The translations under genes were made by a program, and so were the position numbers. This document shows, in pieces, positions 31,641-35,524 of a DNA stretch of 35,524 nt. Numbering within the stretch: the first letter of the stretch is position 1; each line of letters starts with the position of its first letter. The DNA is taken from the NCBI RefSeq assembly GCF_947302755.1, contig NZ_CAMYWM010000009.1:1-35524 (forward strand). Direction: 5' to 3'. The notes below the pieces were generated by a model. It worked only from the letters and a program-made list of their open reading frames with translations. It searched no databases and was not told where the DNA came from. The DNA is from an uncultured Anaerovibrio sp. Lineage in GTDB: Bacteria; Bacillota; Negativicutes; Selenomonadales; Selenomonadaceae.

Positions 31641-31777
31641 TAAAGCTTAGTTTGTTAACCCCACGCTGACTGGTGCCAAGTCTCCCTCCTCTTAAGTGAG
31701 AGAAAGGCATCCATAGGCTCTGGATTAATTCGACTACACTCAGTAGGCATATAAATCCCCCACTGAATAAGCCTCAT
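31641..31777 (-). other. Structured intergenic region: possible small RNA or 31-codon ORF
   Basis: On the minus strand this 137-nt stretch after the PaaK-like gene has several local stems: CAGTGGG with CCTACTG (7 bp with a G-U pair), CTAC/GTAG, ATCCA/TGGAT and TCTCTC/GGGAGA. It ends in the first terminator. It also holds a 31-codon frame, 31750 down to 31655 (MPTECSRINPEPMDAFLSLK then 11 residues), with GGGGG 6-7 nt before the ATG. I recognise neither a known RNA family nor a protein family. It could be a 3' UTR, a small RNA or a small protein gene. No strong promoter is visible directly upstream. Confidence 0.35.
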
Positions 31778-32764
31778 TTAATGGGAAACTGCACCTTCAT
31801 ATTCAGTTGGCTCGGCCACCCGCATCATGGTACGGCCACACTTGCATTCACCATCCAGGCGCAGCACCGCATGACCGGTGCGCAGGCGGAAAATAGGCAT
31901 AGCCTCATTGGACAGGGAGGTAAGCACCAATTCCCCCACCCTATGGGGCTCTGTAATAACCTGACTGCCGCCAAATTCCACAATTTCCGGATAGAAAAAA
32001 TCCTCCTGAATATGGAAGCCCTTGTCCACCGGACACTGATACATAATACCGGCACAACCAAAGCCTGGTGAATTGTACACCGTATTGGTATTCACATTCA
32101 TCCGCCGCTCCAGATAAGCCCGCATCGGATTATGGAGTGTTTCCTCCAGGCACACTATAGTAGGCAGATACAAATCCTGGGCATTTTCGCCGTTGGCCTG
32201 CAGCTTAACAATAAGCTGGGTAACCAAGCGGAAATCACTGATAAGCACATCCACATGACAGCTGGTCATCAGCTCCACAATATTATCCATATTGCTGCCC
32301 ATCAGCATAACCGATGCCCCCATCCCCTCCAGGGCATACTGTACATCCATCAGGCGGCTGTCCGAGGCCTCCCCCAGCAGCCCTACCACCGTGGTGTCAT
32401 TGATGCCATAGGCCACCAATACCCTGGTCATCATTTCCAGCTGTCGGGCTATATCCCCGCTGGTATACATTTTTATAAAGGTCTCCGCATCCCCCTGCCG
32501 GGATATGCGCAGTACACCGCTAAGGGGCAGGGTAAGCATATCAAAAATGGAGGTCTCCTTCAGGACGCTCCGCTCCATAAAGGGGAGCTTGGCAATATCC
32601 GCCAGGGTTTTAATATCCCCAGGCGTCACCCCGGCCTCTTCAAAGGCCCGCTGATAATAGCCGCTTTTTTCACTGGCCCACTCCACCCGCTTAATGAGGG
32701 CCTCCAGCTGAAACGCCTCCAGCTGGGCCCGATTCATGGTCTCTATCTTTGGATTAGCAATCAT
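31778..32764 (-). CDS. Degenerate phenylacetate-CoA-ligase-like protein (PaaK family)
   Basis: 328 residues from ATG 32764 (MIANPKIETMNRAQLEAFQLEAL, the typical PaaK beginning; GGAGAG about 10 nt upstream). Full PaaK is about 430 residues. The stretch VLRISRQGDAETFIKMYTSGDI aligns with the PaaK ATP-binding loop region, but SSGTTGKPT is replaced by SRQGDAETF. The later parts are well kept (QEDFFYPEIVEFGG, GELVLTSLSNEAMPIFRLRTGH, ECKCGRTMMRV). The protein ends just after CGRT, so the mobile C-terminal lid is missing. It probably cannot make an acyl-adenylate and may be a binding or regulatory protein. It lies 33 bp behind cheR in the pth-radical SAM-cheR run. The first 10 codons of the longer frame are not supported. 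Confidence 0.75.
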   Translation of the reverse strand: MIANPKIETMNRAQLEAFQLEALIKRVEWASEKSGYYQRAFEEAGVTPGDIKTLADIAKLPFMERSVLKETSIFDMLTLPLSGVLRISRQGDAETFIKMYTSGDIARQLEMMTRVLVAYGINDTTVVGLLGEASDSRLMDVQYALEGMGASVMLMGSNMDNIVELMTSCHVDVLISDFRLVTQLIVKLQANGENAQDLYLPTIVCLEETLHNPMRAYLERRMNVNTNTVYNSPGFGCAGIMYQCPVDKGFHIQEDFFYPEIVEFGGSQVITEPHRVGELVLTSLSNEAMPIFRLRTGHAVLRLDGECKCGRTMMRVAEPTEYEGAVSH

Positions 32765-32797
32765 CGAATTGTCTCTCCTATACCAACAAGACAAGCA

Positions 32798-33583
32798 TCA
32801 GGTAAGAGGCTTCTGATAGAAGAATGGCTGGAAGCTGGTATACCCTAACTTGCGGAAATTCAAAATAGCCTCAGTAGCGCCAACGAACAAAATTCCTCCC
32901 GGCTTCAACGCCTTGAAGAAGTTGGCATAAAGCTGATCCTTTGCTTCCTCGGTGAAATAAATAACCACATTGCGGCAAAGAATCAAATCAAAACCGCTCT
33001 CAAAATTATCCTTCAACAGATTGTGACGCTTAAACTCAATGCAGTCCTTAATCTCCTGGGATACCAGATACTTATCCCCGCTCTTGGTGAAATACTTCCG
33101 CTTGCGCTCCGGATCCATGGCCTTCAGCTCATTATCCGTATATTCACCCTTACGGGCCTTGGCCAAAATCTCAATATCCAAATCCGTAGCCAAAATCCGG
33201 TGGCGGGTACCTGGGGTCAGGGTTTTCATAATCATAGCCAGGGAATAAGGCTCCGCACCAATGGAGCAGCCTGCACTCCAAATATTCAGCTTGCTGCTGC
33301 GCTTCATCAAATCTGGAATAACATCGGTTTCCAGCTTGGCAAACTTATCCGGTGTACGGAAGAATTCCGAAACGTTTATGGTAAGATACTCAATAAACGC
33401 CGCGAAATCATCATGATCCTGAACTACCTTGTCAAAATAGCCGGAATAGGTATCAAACCCATTTCTCTTGGCCAGATTCATAATACGGCGCTGCATCTGA
33501 GGTGCCTTATATAAATCCAAGTCTATTTCAGTCTTTGCCTTTAATTTACCCTTAAATTCCGTCCAATCCTGTTCTGGTGTCAT
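32798..33583 (-). CDS. cheR: CheR-type chemotaxis receptor methyltransferase
   Basis: It methylates glutamates of chemoreceptors using S-adenosylmethionine. About 261 residues: N-terminal helical CheR_N (QMQRRIMNLAKRNGFDTYSGYF, INVSEFFRTP), then the methyltransferase domain with the SAM loop IWSAGCSIGAEPYSLAM, ATDLDIEIL and LILCRNVVIYF. The ATG at 33583 has GGAGGG about 7 nt upstream. It is isolated from other che genes but agrees with motAB in the window, supporting a motile, chemotactic cell. Confidence 0.93.
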   Translation of the reverse strand: MTPEQDWTEFKGKLKAKTEIDLDLYKAPQMQRRIMNLAKRNGFDTYSGYFDKVVQDHDDFAAFIEYLTINVSEFFRTPDKFAKLETDVIPDLMKRSSKLNIWSAGCSIGAEPYSLAMIMKTLTPGTRHRILATDLDIEILAKARKGEYTDNELKAMDPERKRKYFTKSGDKYLVSQEIKDCIEFKRHNLLKDNFESGFDLILCRNVVIYFTEEAKDQLYANFFKALKPGGILFVGATEAILNFRKLGYTSFQPFFYQKPLT

Positions 33584-33658
33584 ATAAATCCCTCCAAACA
33601 TTCTATGTACATATACATATTCAACCTTAAACTGAAAAACCCTTTATTTTTTTTAATA

Positions 33659-34924
33659 TTACCTATTCTCCCCCTCAACATAATGGCTGAAGCTGCCAAT
33701 AACCAGCTGAGGAAACGCCCCTTTCAGCTCAGCTAAAAACCGCCTTGTCCCCACAAAGGTGGATTGGGGCTCCGGCATTATATTCAGGAAGGCATCCGGG
33801 TCAATATTTAAATTCCTTACCTGAATCATCTGCACCGGCAGCTCCCGGAAAAACTCCTTCCAGGCCGCCAGCTCCTCCTCCCGGTCGTTAAAGCCGGGAA
33901 AATACAGCATATTCAATGACACATAAATACCATGCTCCAGGGCATAGCGGATGGAGTCCTTTACATTATCCAGCCGGTAATTGCTGCGATAATAGGCCCC
34001 ATAGCTTTCCGGAATGGCACTTATTATGCTGACCCGCATGGTGTCAAGGCCTGCATCCACTATTTTTCGTATCCCCTCAGTATACCCGGCGTTGGTATTT
34101 ATATTAATCTGCCCCTTACCGGTCCTTGCCCGTATAAGCCTTATTCCTGCCGCAATATTATCGGCCGCCAGGGAAGGCTCTCCCTCGCAGCCCTGGCCAA
34201 AGCTGATAATGGCCTCAGGTGCATTGTCCAAGTGATAAATCCCCAGCTGGGCAATCTGCTCCGGCGTGGGCCGGAACTTAATCCGGCTCTGGGGGGATGG
34301 ACAGCACTCCGCCGGCTGCAGGGATATACAGCCAAAGCAATTGGCATTGCACACCGGGGAAGTGGGAATGCCGCATTCCCACCGGCGATAAAAAATATTT
34401 TCCGCCGTACAGCAATGCCACTCCAGGGAGCAATTGGCCAAATGGTCAATAAGGGGATTGTCCGGCAAATCCTTCTTTACCTGCTTGACCAGCCGCTTTA
34501 AATTTTTGGTATTATAATGCTCCGGATCCCATTTATGATTTTCATCGGTGTAAATAGCCGCCCCATAGAGCTGATCCCTGTAGACACATACCGCCGTATA
34601 GCCATATAGGGGCAATTGGCCGGCCTCCTCCGCCAGCTGGAAGGCCGGCAGCAGGGTCCGGGTATAGCCTGCCGGTAAAATAGCCGATACCGCATTTCCT
34701 GTCAGGGTCAGCACCTCCCCGTCCTGGCCCATGCCCACTGCCTGCCGGTCCGGCAGAAACATCAAATCAGCACTGTCAGGCAGGGGTATCAAATCATCCG
34801 GGGTCAGCAGCCGCAGCTCATCCCCCTCCCGGCCCATGGCCAAAATCCCCGGGGCATCAAATATTTCTCCATTTTCATCGGCATAGAGGGCAATAATCGG
34901 TTCCCTCCCCTTATTCCTGGCCAT
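33659..34924 (-). CDS. Radical SAM protein of unknown function
   Basis: 421 residues. About 185 N-terminal residues form a separate region (YADENGEIFDAPGILAMGREGDEL, YGAAIYTDENHKWDPEHYN). The 4Fe-4S motif VCNANCFGCISLQ follows (C192-x3-C196-x2-C199), then ISFGQGCEGEPSLAAD, ININTNAGYTEGI and VSLNMLYFPGFNDREEE, all typical radical SAM TIM-barrel strands. Two more cysteines before the cluster motif (HCCTAENIF, CGIP) and CC after it (AECCPSPQ) may bind an auxiliary cluster. The substrate is unknown. The start overlaps the pth 3' end by 14 bp, so it is co-translated with pth. Confidence 0.85.
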   Translation of the reverse strand: MARNKGREPIIALYADENGEIFDAPGILAMGREGDELRLLTPDDLIPLPDSADLMFLPDRQAVGMGQDGEVLTLTGNAVSAILPAGYTRTLLPAFQLAEEAGQLPLYGYTAVCVYRDQLYGAAIYTDENHKWDPEHYNTKNLKRLVKQVKKDLPDNPLIDHLANCSLEWHCCTAENIFYRRWECGIPTSPVCNANCFGCISLQPAECCPSPQSRIKFRPTPEQIAQLGIYHLDNAPEAIISFGQGCEGEPSLAADNIAAGIRLIRARTGKGQININTNAGYTEGIRKIVDAGLDTMRVSIISAIPESYGAYYRSNYRLDNVKDSIRYALEHGIYVSLNMLYFPGFNDREEELAAWKEFFRELPVQMIQVRNLNIDPDAFLNIMPEPQSTFVGTRRFLAELKGAFPQLVIGSFSHYVEGENR

Positions 34925-35524
34925 GCTGTTCCTCCTCTGCTAAATCAATTTCCCTTATCTCAGGGCCATCTGCCCCCTCAGGGGACGTATCCGTATTCTT
35001 CCAGTTGTTTTTGGGCTTCTTCTGCTTTTTGGGATTGTATTTATTCATGGCGTTGTCCACGCTCTCCGTCACCATGCACTCAATGGCGGGAATAAGGTAC
35101 CGGATCGCCTCCTGAATTTTGGGCACATCCTCTTCGGGGAAATTGGCCAGCACGTGATTAATAACGGTCCACCCCGGCAGGGGACGGCCTATACCGATAC
35201 GCACCCGGCTAAAATGCTCATCCCCCACATGGGCAATGGTGGACTTAATGCCATTGTGGCCGCCGGCACTGCCCTTCTTCCGTATGCGAATGGTTCCTGC
35301 AGGAATATCCATATCATCATGGCAAACAATAAGATCCTCCGGCTCCAGCCTGTACCAGCGCATCAGCGGTCCTATGCACTCCCCGCTGTTATTCATATAG
35401 GTCTGGGGCTTCACCAGCAGCACCTTCTCGGCACCGATGCGGGCCTCGGCCACCAGGCCCCTCTCCCGTTCCTTCCAGGGCTCTGCCCCCAGATGCTCCG
35501 CCAGGGCGTCCACCATCATCCACC
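34911..35524 (-). CDS. pth: Peptidyl-tRNA hydrolase (5' end outside the window)
   Basis: It releases tRNA from peptidyl-tRNA that drops off ribosomes. The frame is open to the window edge: WMMVDALAEHLG at the right edge corresponds to the part right after the family's N-terminal 'GLGNPG..Y..TRHNVG', so about 20 residues, including the catalytic His, lie outside. Visible motifs: PQTYMNNSGE, CHDDMDIPAGTIRIRKKGSAGGHNGIKS and RVRIGIGRP. The protein carries a charged C-terminal tail of about 40 residues (KKQKKPKNNWKN to LAEEEQHGQE), longer than in most Pth proteins. Confidence 0.94.
   Translation of the reverse strand, partial: WMMVDALAEHLGAEPWKERERGLVAEARIGAEKVLLVKPQTYMNNSGECIGPLMRWYRLEPEDLIVCHDDMDIPAGTIRIRKKGSAGGHNGIKSTIAHVGDEHFSRVRIGIGRPLPGWTVINHVLANFPEEDVPKIQEAIRYLIPAIECMVTESVDNAMNKYNPKKQKKPKNNWKNTDTSPEGADGPEIREIDLAEEEQHGQE

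Noticed and set aside
31641-31777. 6S RNA or SRP RNA
   Set aside because: The expected long closing helix with central bubble, or the conserved SRP loop, is not visible; the local hairpins do not form such a fold by eye.

Overview
The window reads as a chromosomal segment of an anaerobic, diderm Firmicute of the class Negativicutes, most likely a motile Selenomonadaceae-type organism. Pointers: subunits of a sodium-pumping biotin decarboxylase (typical of propionate or glutaconate fermenters), an anaerobic cobaltochelatase, the Firmicute cdaA-cdaR-glmM cluster, AddAB in place of RecBCD, a type IV pilus operon with PilM/N/O-type genes as expected in a diderm, and motAB. This assignment is inference; there is no rRNA, tRNA, IS element, prophage or CRISPR array. 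Almost everything is on the minus strand; the single plus-strand gene is a LysR-family regulator at 12155-13036.

Layout from left to right (transcription mostly runs right to left). 1-1790: a palindromic repeat, then the delta/gamma-like and beta subunits of a Na+-pumping decarboxylase with promoter, leader hairpin and terminator. 1791-7388: a cell-envelope and second-messenger operon, cdaA - cdaR - FAD oxidoreductase - glmM - cbiK. 7626-8705: ilvE with its own promoter, possible operator and terminator. 8849-10108: acpS-nnrD. 10248-11798: motA-motB, with motA starting at TTG. 11819-12154: divergent control region. 12155-13083: LysR regulator and a strong bidirectional terminator. 13103-16053: aroC-aroK-DUF815 ATPase. 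16138-24002: a compact type IV pilus operon (pilB, pilT, pilC, major-pilin-like gene, prepilin peptidase, four minor-pilin-like genes, a PilM/PilN-like fusion, pilO). 24181-31553: addB-addA. 31554-31777: an unexplained structured intergenic region with two terminators in series. 31778-35524: pth (cut by the window edge), a radical SAM protein, cheR and a degenerate phenylacetate-CoA-ligase-like protein.

How the parts fit: CdaA makes c-di-AMP, CdaR modulates it, and GlmM supplies glucosamine-1-phosphate for the wall. CbiK inserts cobalt for B12, which would support a methylmalonyl-CoA route if the neighbouring Na+ pump belongs to a methylmalonyl-CoA decarboxylase. The pilus genes form one tightly packed unit. 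No PilP or PilQ secretin gene lies in the window, so the outer-membrane part must be encoded elsewhere or be absent.

The most unusual points are: short tandem repeats inside and between the minor-pilin genes (21 bp and 12 bp units) and in addA (18 bp units); a shortened GspL-like PilM/PilN fusion; a stand-alone PaaK-like protein without the ATP-binding loop or C-terminal lid; a palindromic repeat seen twice; and the structured region between addB and the PaaK-like gene. I did not find a clearly new multi-gene system; the best candidates for new biology are the repeat-bearing minor pilins and the 31.6-31.8 kb region.
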